Source: Candidatus Thorarchaeota archaeon SMTZ1-83
GTDB taxonomy: Archaea > Asgardarchaeota > Thorarchaeia > Thorarchaeales > Thorarchaeaceae
DNA: 24,832 nt
Reading direction: 5' to 3'
NCBI GenBank assembly: GCA_001563325.1
Contig: LRSK01000026.1
Location: 1-24,832, forward strand
In this document: positions 6,220-14,133 of the stretch, piece by piece
How the letters are laid out: every line of letters starts with the position of its first letter
Numbering within the stretch: the first letter of the stretch is position 1
Position numbers and translations under genes: made by a program
The notes under the pieces: generated by a model
Told to the model about the DNA's origin: nothing
Seen by the model: only the letters and a program-made list of their open reading frames with translations
Database searches by the model: none

Positions 6220-7968
6220 TTGATTGAAGGATGGGGTCCCTACTATTATATGGATTTCTACTTCGTGCTCCTAATCAGTGGGTGTATTACGTCCGCTCTT
6301 CTTCTCACAACTTTTATTACAGACCCCAATGCCATGCCGGCAGTACGCACGAATCTGATACCGGAGGCTGCCATTTTGACAAAGACGACTTTCACGTTTA
6401 AGGAGCTCAAGAGGACAAACCATCGAGAGATCAAAGAATTACAGGACCAGAAGTTTAGGGCTTTTATCCGTTACCAGATATGGCCGAATCATCCCTATTA
6501 TCGTCGTCTGTTTAAGGACAACAACGTGGACCCGTTTAATATCACATGTGTGGAAGACTGGGCGAAGTACAATATCCCGCTAGTAAGAAAAGTTGACTAT
6601 AAGGACCACCTGCGGGAATTTGCCCTCAACCCATCTGAGGTGGATGGTCAGGAACGTGACCCTGCCGAGATAATCAGGAACCTCATGAGCTATTCCAAGG
6701 AGTCTGGCAATAGCCAACAGTACAGTTTCCTGCGCAATAACGGAGCTAGAGTCAAGCTCAAGATTGGTGCGGCTAGTGCAATGGAGCGGCTGAAAGAGCG
6801 GCTTACATACAACTATGCTCCGCTTCAGTTTTGGCTGAGTTCAGGTCGGGCTTCCGGACTTCCGTCACCTGTCTTCTTGACTCGATACGACAACGAGCTG
6901 CTTGCAAAGAACAGTGTCAAATGTGGACAAATGGCAATTGACCCCTTTGTCGAGAGTGGGTGGGAGCTTTCCAGCATGAACTTGTTCCCTTATGCACCTC
7001 ATCTAGGCTGGCATGCTGTGAATGTCGGACTAAAGCAGCTAAGCAAGTTCTATACCGCAACCAGCGCAGGGGGCGCGATACCCAGTGACAAACTTGTAGA
7101 GCTCGCCAAGGCTTTCAAGGCCAATGCTTTTGCAGGGATGCCCAGCTACCTCAGGAACAGATTCTTCCGGGCAATGGCTGAAGCCGACTATGAAGCGCCT
7201 GAGAAGGTCGTGGTCTTGCTTGCGGGAGAGAAGATCTATCCCCGAGTAGCAGACGATATCGTTCAGACGCTCACAGATAAGGGCGCAAAGGAGGTTCGTG
7301 TTGTCGGTGGATACGCATCTTCTGAAAGCAAGGTGTCATTTGCAGTTCAATGCGAGTACAATGGACCCTACCACAACCTCTCACCTTTGATGATGTCATG
7401 GGAGTTCGTCAAGCTTGACGATGATGGCACCTACGAGTTCGTCGGAGAAGATGAGCCTGGCCACACCGTTCTCTTCCATCTTGACAGTACTGGTACAGTC
7501 TTCGAGGGTTTTCTCCTTGGAGATGTATCATCGAAGCATGAGCAGGGCAAATGCCCCTGTTGTGGACTTGATGGTCCCTTCTTCTGGGACATTGGTCGGA
7601 CGAACGATGCTCAGGCCCAGATAGAAGTCATGGGGCTAGCAGAGAAGAAGATCAAGGGTGCTACAGTGAACCTAACTGCTCTAAGAACTGACATTATAGC
7701 ATTGAGTGGAGTTGAGGAGGCACAGATCGAGGTGGCAAAGGAGGATATGAACGATCCATACAGTATGGATGTTTTGAATCTCTATGTTGCCCCTTCTGAC
7801 ACCTCCAGTTCAAGTCATGATACCCTAGTCCTTGAGATTCAGAAATTGACCAAGAATAGTGCAGAAATCACACCCAATGTCTTCATACTATCCTTTGAGG
7901 AGATACTCGAGAAGGCTGGCGGGTTGAAGTTTATGGAGATATCAGACGTAAGGCCAAAGCCCGCGTAG
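6220..7968 (+). CDS. PaaK-type adenylate-forming enzyme (phenylacetate-CoA ligase-like)
   Basis: This ~582-residue protein has ANL-superfamily landmarks in PaaK order. They are an N-terminal IWPNHPYYRRLF segment, a nucleotide-loop equivalent FWLSSGRASGLPSPVFL, a GYASSESK motif at the place of the family's YGxTE, an Asp-bearing FEGFLLGDVS in place of RYRTGD, then CPCCGLDGPFFWDIGRTND. The last matches the Cys-rich GR.dD hinge before the small C-terminal lid domain. Family enzymes activate a carboxylate with ATP and form a CoA thioester; the substrate here is unknown and the loop motifs are divergent. The TTG 6220 start gives an N-terminal membrane-like stretch (residues ~12-30, FYFVLLISGCITSALLLTTF), unusual for this family. 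ATG 6334 would remove it. Confidence 0.8.
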   Translation: MIEGWGPYYYMDFYFVLLISGCITSALLLTTFITDPNAMPAVRTNLIPEAAILTKTTFTFKELKRTNHREIKELQDQKFRAFIRYQIWPNHPYYRRLFKDNNVDPFNITCVEDWAKYNIPLVRKVDYKDHLREFALNPSEVDGQERDPAEIIRNLMSYSKESGNSQQYSFLRNNGARVKLKIGAASAMERLKERLTYNYAPLQFWLSSGRASGLPSPVFLTRYDNELLAKNSVKCGQMAIDPFVESGWELSSMNLFPYAPHLGWHAVNVGLKQLSKFYTATSAGGAIPSDKLVELAKAFKANAFAGMPSYLRNRFFRAMAEADYEAPEKVVVLLAGEKIYPRVADDIVQTLTDKGAKEVRVVGGYASSESKVSFAVQCEYNGPYHNLSPLMMSWEFVKLDDDGTYEFVGEDEPGHTVLFHLDSTGTVFEGFLLGDVSSKHEQGKCPCCGLDGPFFWDIGRTNDAQAQIEVMGLAEKKIKGATVNLTALRTDIIALSGVEEAQIEVAKEDMNDPYSMDVLNLYVAPSDTSSSSHDTLVLEIQKLTKNSAEITPNVFILSFEEILEKAGGLKFMEISDVRPKPA

Positions 7969-8004
7969 ACTCAAGGTGAAATCAGTCCTGCGTCCTCGGA
8001 AGTA

Positions 8005-8012
8005 GTTATAAG
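8005..8012 (+). promoter_or_regulatory. TATA box of the membrane protein gene
   Basis: gttataag predicts transcription near 8033, just before a strong ribosome site GGAGG (8035-8039) that ends 7 bases before ATG 8047. The promoter and ribosome site together leave a leader of about 14 bases and fix this start. Confidence 0.45.
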
Positions 8013-8046
8013 CCGCTTCAAGTGTTCATGACGTGGAGGAACAATT

Positions 8047-8988
8047 ATGGAGATAGGCACAGGACCAGGAATAGACGAGCAAGAACCCCCCAAGGGCGAC
8101 TTCGTAGTTAGTGCCACCGGACTTGTCTCCAGAACGCTCTCAGTTTGGGGTAGGAATATCCTGACATTCATCATTCTCTTTGGGATACTCTCGGCAATCT
8201 TCACAGTTGTCCGATTCTTTGTGCTATGGATGATATTCGGCGATCCGGGATCAGCACAGCTTCTCATGGGATACATGGGCACTGACCCATTCACATTCTT
8301 CGTCGGACTCTTCACGTTGATGCAAATTGGCCTTCTCCCACCAGACGTAATGAATACGTTTGTTTCAGTAAGCCTTTTACTCATGGTTGTCAGCATGATC
8401 GTATATGCTGTTTTAGTAGGAGCAACAATCAAGTATTCAATCGATGACTACGGCCGGGGCCAAGCTCATATGGGCGAAAGTGTGTCTGTCGCCATGGGAC
8501 GTTCAGGGACACTGATAATGGCACAATTGATAGTGGGTCTCATAAGCGCTGTCTTGTTTGCACCAGCACTGTTCTACATGCTACTTGCCCCATTGACCAT
8601 AGAAGCGCTCACAACGTTTCTTATTGTCATTCTCGTCACGTTCATTCTGGTACTCTACGTTAGCATTAGACTTGCTCCAACGGCCGCAGTGGTGATAGTG
8701 GAAGACAAGTCTGCACTTGATTCTGTGCGGAGGGCATTCGATTTGACAGGCGGGCAGTTCTGGCATGTGTTTGGCGGTCAGATTGTGCTTGGTATCGTAG
8801 TTTTGATTCTCGACATCATCGTAGGAATGTTCCTACTTGGCCTTACCTTCGGTCTTGGATGGATAGGTGGCCTGCTTCCTGTCATCATTTCGGGGCTGCT
8901 TTTCGTTGCCATTCCCTACGTGTTCCAAGCAGTCCTCTACATGGACTTGGAAGCACGTGATCTAGAAACATCTCAAGAGCTTTGGTAG
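8047..8988 (+). CDS. Polytopic membrane protein, function unknown
   Basis: The protein has 313 residues. A soluble acidic/proline-rich N-terminus (~20 residues) is followed by an amphipathic segment VVSATGLVSRTLSVWGRNIL and about six to seven membrane helices (around FIILFGILSAIFTVVRFFVL; LLLMVVSMIVYAVLVGATI; AQLIVGLISAVLFAPALFYM; FLIVILVTFILVLYVSIRL; a C-terminal pair). The loop SALDSVRRAFDLTGGQFWHV resembles the conserved S..sl..Sw.LtkG..w motif of membrane proteins related to the GDPD membrane-anchor and YciC-like families. That is a pattern resemblance only. The ATG 8047 start is well supported by GGAGG. The neighbours give no functional hint. Confidence 0.75.
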   Translation: MEIGTGPGIDEQEPPKGDFVVSATGLVSRTLSVWGRNILTFIILFGILSAIFTVVRFFVLWMIFGDPGSAQLLMGYMGTDPFTFFVGLFTLMQIGLLPPDVMNTFVSVSLLLMVVSMIVYAVLVGATIKYSIDDYGRGQAHMGESVSVAMGRSGTLIMAQLIVGLISAVLFAPALFYMLLAPLTIEALTTFLIVILVTFILVLYVSIRLAPTAAVVIVEDKSALDSVRRAFDLTGGQFWHVFGGQIVLGIVVLILDIIVGMFLLGLTFGLGWIGGLLPVIISGLLFVAIPYVFQAVLYMDLEARDLETSQELW

Positions 8989-9044
8989 AACGCATTCACA
9001 AGGTAGTCTTTCGGCTCCCTACTCGCATTTCTGGCATTTGACAC

Positions 9045-10385
9045 CTAGACAGACTTCGTCAGATCATGCTTCTTAACAAACTCTGCAAGAACGTCCTCCA
9101 GATCGGGCTTTCCAATCTCTTGAAGGTCGTACCTGATTCGGACACTCGGTTTGTTGATTCTCAGAAGACTGGCAAGGTCAATCGGCGTTCCAATGACGAC
9201 TGCATCCACGTCTGCCTTGTTAATTGTGTTCTCGAGTTCTTTCATCTGTTTCTTGCCGTACCCCATTGCCGGGAGGACGTCCTCAAGATGGGTGTACTTC
9301 TCGAAGGTGTCCTTAATGGAGCCCGCCGCAAAAGGTCGGGGATCTACGATTGTGGCTCCGGCCTTACGTGCAGCAACGTACCCTGCACCGTAGGGCATCT
9401 CACCATGCGTAACAGTAGGACCATCCTCAACGACGAGAACTCTCTTGCCTTTGATAAGAGTCCAGTCTTCAACACTGACCGGCGAAGCCGCTTCGATTAT
9501 GATCGCTTCAGGGTTCACATCCATGATGTTGTTTCTGACTTCCTCCACAAAGTCATAGTCCGCTGTTTCGACCTTGTTGATAACTACAACGTCTGCCATT
9601 CTTAGGTTAGTTTCACCTGGATAGTATGATATCTCGTGGCCGGGTCTGTGAGGGTCGGCTATGACGATGAGCAGATCCGGTTCGTAGAATGCGAAATCGT
9701 TGTTCCCACCATCCCAGGTGATCACATCTGCTTCCTTCTCTGCCTCCTCGAGAATCTTGCCATAGTCAACACCAGCGTATAGTATAACACCGATGTTGAT
9801 CATGGGTTCGTACTCTTCTCGTTCCTCTATCGTACAGTTGTACTTTTCAAGGTCCTCTAGAGTACCGTAGCGTTGCGAAATCTGTGTTGTTAAGTCCGGA
9901 TCATATGGCATCGGATGTCTGATGTTCACAGGTCTAAGACCCAGGTCCACTAAGATCTGATTCACACGACGCGAGGTCTGACTCTTCCCACAGCCTGTCC
10001 TCACCGCGCAGACTGCAACGACGGGCTTTGAGCTCTTGAGCATCGTGGTGTGGGTCCCCATAAATCGAATGTCAGCACCGATGCTGTTGACCCAAGCTAT
10101 CTTGTGACCGACTGTGTCATACGAAAGGTCTGAGTATGCAAGAATGCATTGCTCCACTCCGAATTTCTCAACCAGCTCAGGGAGCATCTCTTCAGGGAAG
10201 ATCTTGATACCCTCAGGATACAGCTTACCAGATAGCTCGGGAGGGTACATTCTATCTCCAATCCCGGGTATCTGCTCCGCTGTAAATGCCACCACTTCAT
10301 AGTCCTTGTTTTCTCTGAAGTGCACGTTGAAGTTATGAAAATCGCGTCCTGCTGCGCCCATTATGATTACTTTCTTCCTAGTCAT
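9045..10385 (-). CDS. cpgS: Cyclic 2,3-diphosphoglycerate synthetase family protein
   Basis: This ~446-residue protein begins MTRKKVIIMGAAGRDFHNFN, the standard opening of the cDPG synthetase family. It carries a P-loop-like CAVRTGCGKSQTSRR (about 126-140), then ITWDGGNNDFAFYEPDLLIV and VVVINKVETADYDFV in the nucleotide-binding half. The characterised member in thermophilic methanogens uses ATP to close 2,3-diphosphoglycerate into its cyclic form, a solute and phosphate store. Homologues are widespread in organisms not known to make cDPG, so the substrate here is uncertain. ATG 10385 is chosen because GGAGG ends 8 bases upstream and family homology begins there; a longer GTG-started frame from 10442 has no such support. 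It is divergent from the E2F-like gene. Confidence 0.88.
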   Translation of the reverse strand: MTRKKVIIMGAAGRDFHNFNVHFRENKDYEVVAFTAEQIPGIGDRMYPPELSGKLYPEGIKIFPEEMLPELVEKFGVEQCILAYSDLSYDTVGHKIAWVNSIGADIRFMGTHTTMLKSSKPVVAVCAVRTGCGKSQTSRRVNQILVDLGLRPVNIRHPMPYDPDLTTQISQRYGTLEDLEKYNCTIEEREEYEPMINIGVILYAGVDYGKILEEAEKEADVITWDGGNNDFAFYEPDLLIVIADPHRPGHEISYYPGETNLRMADVVVINKVETADYDFVEEVRNNIMDVNPEAIIIEAASPVSVEDWTLIKGKRVLVVEDGPTVTHGEMPYGAGYVAARKAGATIVDPRPFAAGSIKDTFEKYTHLEDVLPAMGYGKKQMKELENTINKADVDAVVIGTPIDLASLLRINKPSVRIRYDLQEIGKPDLEDVLAEFVKKHDLTKSV

Positions 10386-10496
10386 CTCTGTTTCCTCCAC
10401 AGGAGGTAGTCGAAAGTGATAGTCCTCGGGGCACAAACGCACGTTATGAAATTAGCGGTGTGAATGTAGGTCGAGTCATTCACCTTGGAACGGAAA

Positions 10497-10524
10497 TGAC
10501 GATTTTAAGACATAAGTGACGATT
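10497..10524. repeat. Direct repeat TGACGATT x2, possible operator
   Basis: TGACGATT occurs at 10497-10504 and again at 10517-10524, exactly 20 bp (about two helical turns) apart. It lies in the gap between the cDPG synthetase-family gene and the E2F-like gene. A related TGACTGTGATT follows at 10530-10540. Same-face spacing in a divergent promoter suggests a regulator site. It could serve either gene, or be chance in AT-rich DNA. Confidence 0.4.
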
Positions 10525-10581
10525 AATAATGACTGTGATTATTTGGAGACTCATTGAGAAAATCGGAAACATAACACCTAG

Positions 10582-10610
10582 GTTTAAATATCCTTCATGC
10601 GTGATATAAA
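10582..10610 (+). promoter_or_regulatory. TATA-like boxes upstream of the E2F-like gene
   Basis: Two TATA-like stretches occur: gtttaaata (10582-10590) and gatataaag (10602-10610). At archaeal spacing they predict transcription near 10613 and 10632. Both lie downstream of ATG 10597, which would favour the in-frame TTG at 10660 as the start unless another promoter further upstream is used. Confidence 0.3.
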
Positions 10611-11211
10611 GGAAGAGTGTCCTGAGGAGATACTCGCCGCCTGTCACTGGGGTGCCGCTTTGAAACTGACTGAGCTGGCAGAGAATGCCGTTAGGCTACT
10701 AAAGGAGAGTGGGGAGGAAGGAATTCGAAGTGATATCCTTGCGGACCTTCTTGAAACCCCCAAGCGTCGAATATACGATGTAATAGCAGTTCTGAAGTCG
10801 TTGGGCCAAGTATCAACCAAGCGCAGGTTTGATGGCACAACCATAACTTGGATTGACCAAACCAAGAATCATGTTGACCGTGAAGAGTTTGAAGCAGTCA
10901 AGGCACAATTCGAAGAGGTCAACAATGAGCGCATGAACCTCCAACTTGAGGTGGCGCAGCTGAAGGAGCAGCTCCGGATCACGAAGTCCAGATTGAAACG
11001 AGATGTCAGGGTTGTCGAATCGGCTGGAAAGACAGAGTTTGATACTACACAGATCAGAGTACGGGCTCTATCAAGCTCTGGCATCAAGAGAGTCGGTGAT
11101 TCAGGAATCGAGGTTGTCATAGAAACGAATGAACCCGGCATGATTATAGATCCGACAGTCGTTGAGCCGGATGAAACGGAGGCTCTGCTGCGGAATCTCC
11201 AAAGACTGTAG
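10597..11211 (+). CDS. E2F/DP-like winged-helix protein with coiled coil
   Basis: The protein has 204 residues from ATG 10597. Residues 22-86 follow the E2F/DP winged helix closely: helix 1 LKLTELAENAVRLLKESGEE, helix 2 IRSDILADLLETPK, then RRIYDVIAVLKSLGQV at 57-72, and a wing STKRRFDGTTITWI. Eukaryotic E2Fs read KRRIYDITNVLEGIGLI then a wing ending IQW; RRxYD is their DNA-contacting signature. Residues ~94-138 form a leucine-spaced coiled coil (MNLQLEVAQLKEQLRITKSR), as in E2F/DP dimerisation regions. Residues 150-204 are beta-rich and end acidic. The domain order parallels E2F; archaeal wing-type regulators usually lack RRIYD. The start may instead be TTG 10660, which keeps the whole winged helix and fits the TATA boxes better. 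The gene converges with the cyclophilin-fold gene, stops 2 bp apart. DNA target and partner are unknown. Confidence 0.85.
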   Translation: MRDIKEECPEEILAACHWGAALKLTELAENAVRLLKESGEEGIRSDILADLLETPKRRIYDVIAVLKSLGQVSTKRRFDGTTITWIDQTKNHVDREEFEAVKAQFEEVNNERMNLQLEVAQLKEQLRITKSRLKRDVRVVESAGKTEFDTTQIRVRALSSSGIKRVGDSGIEVVIETNEPGMIIDPTVVEPDETEALLRNLQRL

Positions 11212-11213
11212 AC

Positions 11214-11606
11214 TCAGTCCTTTGGGAAACGAATCTCAACTGCGGCTCCTCGTCTAACTGATTTCAGCGTTTCAAGTGTTTCATGATCTGAAGTGATTCG
11301 GCCGAGGACCGTGACCTGACTGAACGTTGTCATGTCTTCTAGATAGATGCAAAGATTGTCTCCCAGTGGCATATACGCGACATCTCCTCGTTTCACTTCT
11401 TTGGTTGGTTTGACGTTCCCCTTTCCGATACCGAGAGTAATCTGCATCTCATTCCTAATGAGAGCTGCTCTCCCCTCAATCGGTAGTTTCACCTTTACTT
11501 CCTCCAAGATTAGTGGAGCGTTGACTCTCTCCATCACCGCGTGAAGTATCGTTCCCCCTTCAAAGTCAAATTCCAAAAGTAGGTCAGTCTGAGTCATCTG
11601 AGCCAC
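11214..11606 (-). CDS. Cyclophilin-fold domain protein (cyclophilin-like family, PF04126 type)
   Basis: This 130-residue all-beta protein carries the signature KRGDVAYMPLGDNLCIYLED followed by TVLGRITS. The family pattern is GD[VI]AYWPxGxxxCIFFG then vvGkI. The fold is that of cyclophilins, but small prokaryotic members of this family lack demonstrated prolyl-isomerase residues, and their role is unknown. The N-terminal strand LLLEFDFEGGTILHAVMERV is followed by an acidic/apolar PLILEEVKVKLPIEGRAALI. The start is GTG 11606 or ATG 11597, both in frame. It converges on the E2F-like gene and is divergent from the vWA gene. Confidence 0.75.
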   Translation of the reverse strand: MAQMTQTDLLLEFDFEGGTILHAVMERVNAPLILEEVKVKLPIEGRAALIRNEMQITLGIGKGNVKPTKEVKRGDVAYMPLGDNLCIYLEDMTTFSQVTVLGRITSDHETLETLKSVRRGAAVEIRFPKD

Positions 11607-11659
11607 GACTGATTGCTGAGACCAAGCCCCTAAAATCTCCTATGCATAGTCTTGTCGGC

Positions 11660-11671
11660 AAAAGCTTAATT
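11660..11671 (+). promoter_or_regulatory. TATA-like box upstream of the first vWA gene
   Basis: The stretch aaaagcttaatt predicts transcription near 11693. That supports a protein start very close to 11701-11707 rather than the ATG at 11758. Confidence 0.3.
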
Positions 11672-11700
11672 GTGGCAGGACCAAGACTGACTCGGAGTGG

Positions 11701-12834
11701 ATTGGGCTGTATAGACCCAAACTTGACGTTGCATTTGTAGTTGACACAACCGGTTCGATGAAGGATGATATTCGGGCGGTGAAGGACAGTCTATTCGACA
11801 TCGTTGAGAAGGTTGTCACACGAACCAAGGGACTCAGTATTAGGTTTGGGATTGTATCCTATAGAGACCATCCTCCGCAGGATCGAACCTATGTGACGAG
11901 GATATTCGATTTTACTAGCAATATTAAGACAGTTCACAAAGAGATCTCGAAGCTCAAGCCATCAGAAGGCGGTGACACGCCAGAGGCCGTGGCTGACGGG
12001 CTTCATGATGCAAGATCACGCCTCTCTTGGGACATGAACGCTTACAAGGTGTTGTTGCTTGTAGGCGACGCACCCCCGCATGGTCGAGAATATAACTCGT
12101 TGGCGGATGATCACTTCCCAGACGGCTGCCCAAAGGGCCACGATCCTAAGAACGAAGTTAGGGAGCTCAAGAGAATATTCGGAACTACGGTGTTCATATT
12201 CGTGTGTGGATGCAATCCCTTGGTCAAGGAGTCCTTCAAGAGCATTGCGCAAGCAGTGGAGGGCGGAAGATACTACTCCCTCCAAGAAGCTCACGAGCTG
12301 CCAAATGCCATTCTGGAGATACTTGAAGGTGTTAGTGACCTTATCGAAGCTGACCGCCGAGTCCTCGCCTTCTATCAGGCCAATGACGGATCTTTTGATA
12401 TAGGAGCGGCATCGTCTGAGCTCGGCCTGGAACTACGCGAGATGAAGACCTCACTCTCCCGCCTACTTGAGTTGGGTAAGATTCCCGAATGGCCCAAAGG
12501 ACGACCTCTCGAGGCATCGCAAATGGGCCTATCCGTTGTTATGGGAAACGTTCCTGATGCCTTGGTTGCGGGCAAGCCATTCAAGTATGATCTTAGGGTC
12601 AAGAATCCTAGCTCTGCAGTAGTCGGAATCAGAATCATAGTATCGCTGATTACCGAAGATGGCGTGTCAGAAGTAACAAATGAACGACACGAGGTGAGTC
12701 CCAACACTGACCAGATTATCGGGATGAATTTGGTGCCCATGTCCTTTGAGAAAGGAAAGGCGAGCATCAGAATTCAGGTTCTCTATGGCTCTAAGTCCCT
12801 ACAGACGAAGATATACAATACTCGCCTCTACTGA
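11701..12834 (+). CDS. vWA-domain protein with winged-helix-like and Ig-like C-terminus
   Basis: The frame is open from 11650. From 11701 it reads IGLYRPKLDVAFVVDTTGSM, the first strand and MIDAS motif (DxTGS, codons 11743-11757) of a von Willebrand A domain. The first ATG (11758) falls after the MIDAS, and using it would destroy the domain. No ATG, GTG or TTG precedes it in frame, so the start is probably a rare codon (ATT 11701 or CTG 11707, with GGAG at 11694-11697) or hidden by a sequence error. Later vWA landmarks are GGDTPEAVADGLHDA and VLLLVGDAPPHG, then the Cys-rich DGCPKGHD loop seen in VwkA/alpha-kinase-type vWA domains. After the vWA come a winged-helix-like segment (FDIGAASSELGLELREMKTS) and an Ig-like beta domain (KYDLRVKNPSSAVVGIRIIV). 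It is first in a three-gene run and probably mediates metal-dependent protein contacts. Confidence 0.82.
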   Translation: MGLYRPKLDVAFVVDTTGSMKDDIRAVKDSLFDIVEKVVTRTKGLSIRFGIVSYRDHPPQDRTYVTRIFDFTSNIKTVHKEISKLKPSEGGDTPEAVADGLHDARSRLSWDMNAYKVLLLVGDAPPHGREYNSLADDHFPDGCPKGHDPKNEVRELKRIFGTTVFIFVCGCNPLVKESFKSIAQAVEGGRYYSLQEAHELPNAILEILEGVSDLIEADRRVLAFYQANDGSFDIGAASSELGLELREMKTSLSRLLELGKIPEWPKGRPLEASQMGLSVVMGNVPDALVAGKPFKYDLRVKNPSSAVVGIRIIVSLITEDGVSEVTNERHEVSPNTDQIIGMNLVPMSFEKGKASIRIQVLYGSKSLQTKIYNTRLY

Positions 12835-12861
12835 ACTGTCAAAATGGGGAAGGTGTAGTGG

Positions 12862-14115
12862 ATGTCAATAGACGAGGATATTGCCACCAGACTTCAAGCG
12901 CTGTACGCCAGCGGAAACTCTCTGGGTTATCTCTGCTCAAGGCTTCCTGATACGGGTCTTCAGACCGGTTGGGTCGAACGCGGACTGACTGCAAAGGGTC
13001 TGAAGGGCACTCTCAAGACTAAGTCCAATCAGGAGCGTTACATAGCTCCAGCGGACCAAGCAGTCCGTTTGATGTCTGACAGAGCCATAGATACTCCTCG
13101 ACGCTCTGGCCTTCTGATCACAGGTGAACAGGGTCTTGTAGAAGACAAACTGGTTGTCTTTCTAGGTGATCTGAAGGAATCTCCTTCAGGGGGCAAGCAA
13201 GTAGTGACATTCTGGTCAAAGGGATATTCACCCCATGATATCGTGCGCCTTGTTATCAAGCATGGACTTGAAGAATCCATTTCCGCGGAGTTCGAGGAGC
13301 CGAACATCGACTATGTTGAACAACTCCGGGCAGACTACTCAGACAGAATGGTAATGGAGGGAATCTCCCTGAAGATACCAACAGGCAAGTTCAACCCCGC
13401 AACGTGGATGAAAGAGTCCGTGAAGGGGCTGAGCGGACCGTCTGACGAGGTGCTCTTCCACACTGACAAGCTGAAACAGATTCCCGCATTTGCTCTCCTT
13501 TTCAGCAGATGGCTTCTAGACCTGGATCTGTATCAGAGTCTGAAGAAAGGAATAGCATCGTGTCTATTCATGAGGGAAGATGCGTTGGAATTTGCCATGT
13601 GGGACTCTCCAAAAGGACTAGCAACATTCGTCATATTCGTAAACAATCCCCTTGAAGAGGTTGCCCGCAAGTACCTGCTACCTGCTTGGCTAGCTAAGGG
13701 TCAAAGCATTGGACCGCCAACGAAGACAGGAGAAGTGCTAGTCATCAGTCCCAAAGCAGATGCGCCATCTGTCAAATCGACTAAGGGAGTCGAAACTCCT
13801 CCCGCTGTTCAAGCTCGGGAATCTGAGATAGAGGGAATCCTTGAGCAGATGGAAGGTCTGGAGAGTCGTCTTGAAGACGTTCCACTGGAGGGCCTCCTGA
13901 GAAGACTCGAGTCGGTTGAAGATCGGGCAAGGAAACTAATCGAAGTTTTCAGCGAGCTAAGAAAGATTGAAGGACGTCAGGAGTCAGAGAAACCTGCAGA
14001 AAAGACATCACTGAGTCTAGTGCGAGAAAGCCTGAATGAGATTGTTGGGCGCCTTGAATCACTTGGTTCCAGACTGGAAGAGATAGAGAAGAGAGCGTCA
14101 GAGATCATCAAATAG
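12862..14115 (+). CDS. Unrecognised protein with C-terminal coiled coil, vWA operon
   Basis: The protein has 417 residues. Residues 1-~300 look like a mixed alpha/beta globular region (LLITGEQGLVEDKLVVFLGD; SKGYSPHDIVRLVIKHGLEE; FALLFSRWLLDLDLYQSLKK; LATFVIFVNNPLEEVARKYL) and match no family I know. A low-complexity linker (about 300-320) leads to a heptad-rich coiled coil (~320-416; EGILEQMEGLESRLEDV, LVRESLNEIVGRLESLGSRL). ATG 12862 has an AAGGTG site 6 bases upstream. The gap of 27 bp from the vWA stop and 18 bp to the next coiled-coil gene indicate an operon, so it may be a partner or substrate of the vWA protein. No membrane segment or nucleotide loop is seen. Confidence 0.75.
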   Translation: MSIDEDIATRLQALYASGNSLGYLCSRLPDTGLQTGWVERGLTAKGLKGTLKTKSNQERYIAPADQAVRLMSDRAIDTPRRSGLLITGEQGLVEDKLVVFLGDLKESPSGGKQVVTFWSKGYSPHDIVRLVIKHGLEESISAEFEEPNIDYVEQLRADYSDRMVMEGISLKIPTGKFNPATWMKESVKGLSGPSDEVLFHTDKLKQIPAFALLFSRWLLDLDLYQSLKKGIASCLFMREDALEFAMWDSPKGLATFVIFVNNPLEEVARKYLLPAWLAKGQSIGPPTKTGEVLVISPKADAPSVKSTKGVETPPAVQARESEIEGILEQMEGLESRLEDVPLEGLLRRLESVEDRARKLIEVFSELRKIEGRQESEKPAEKTSLSLVRESLNEIVGRLESLGSRLEEIEKRASEIIK

Positions 14116-14133
14116 CAGGAGGTCCGGATTACC

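Noticed and set aside
9066..9605. 179-codon plus-strand frame opposite the cDPG synthetase gene
   Set aside because: Composition (Cys, Arg, Val rich) and lack of a ribosome site mark it as the antisense shadow of a well-identified gene.
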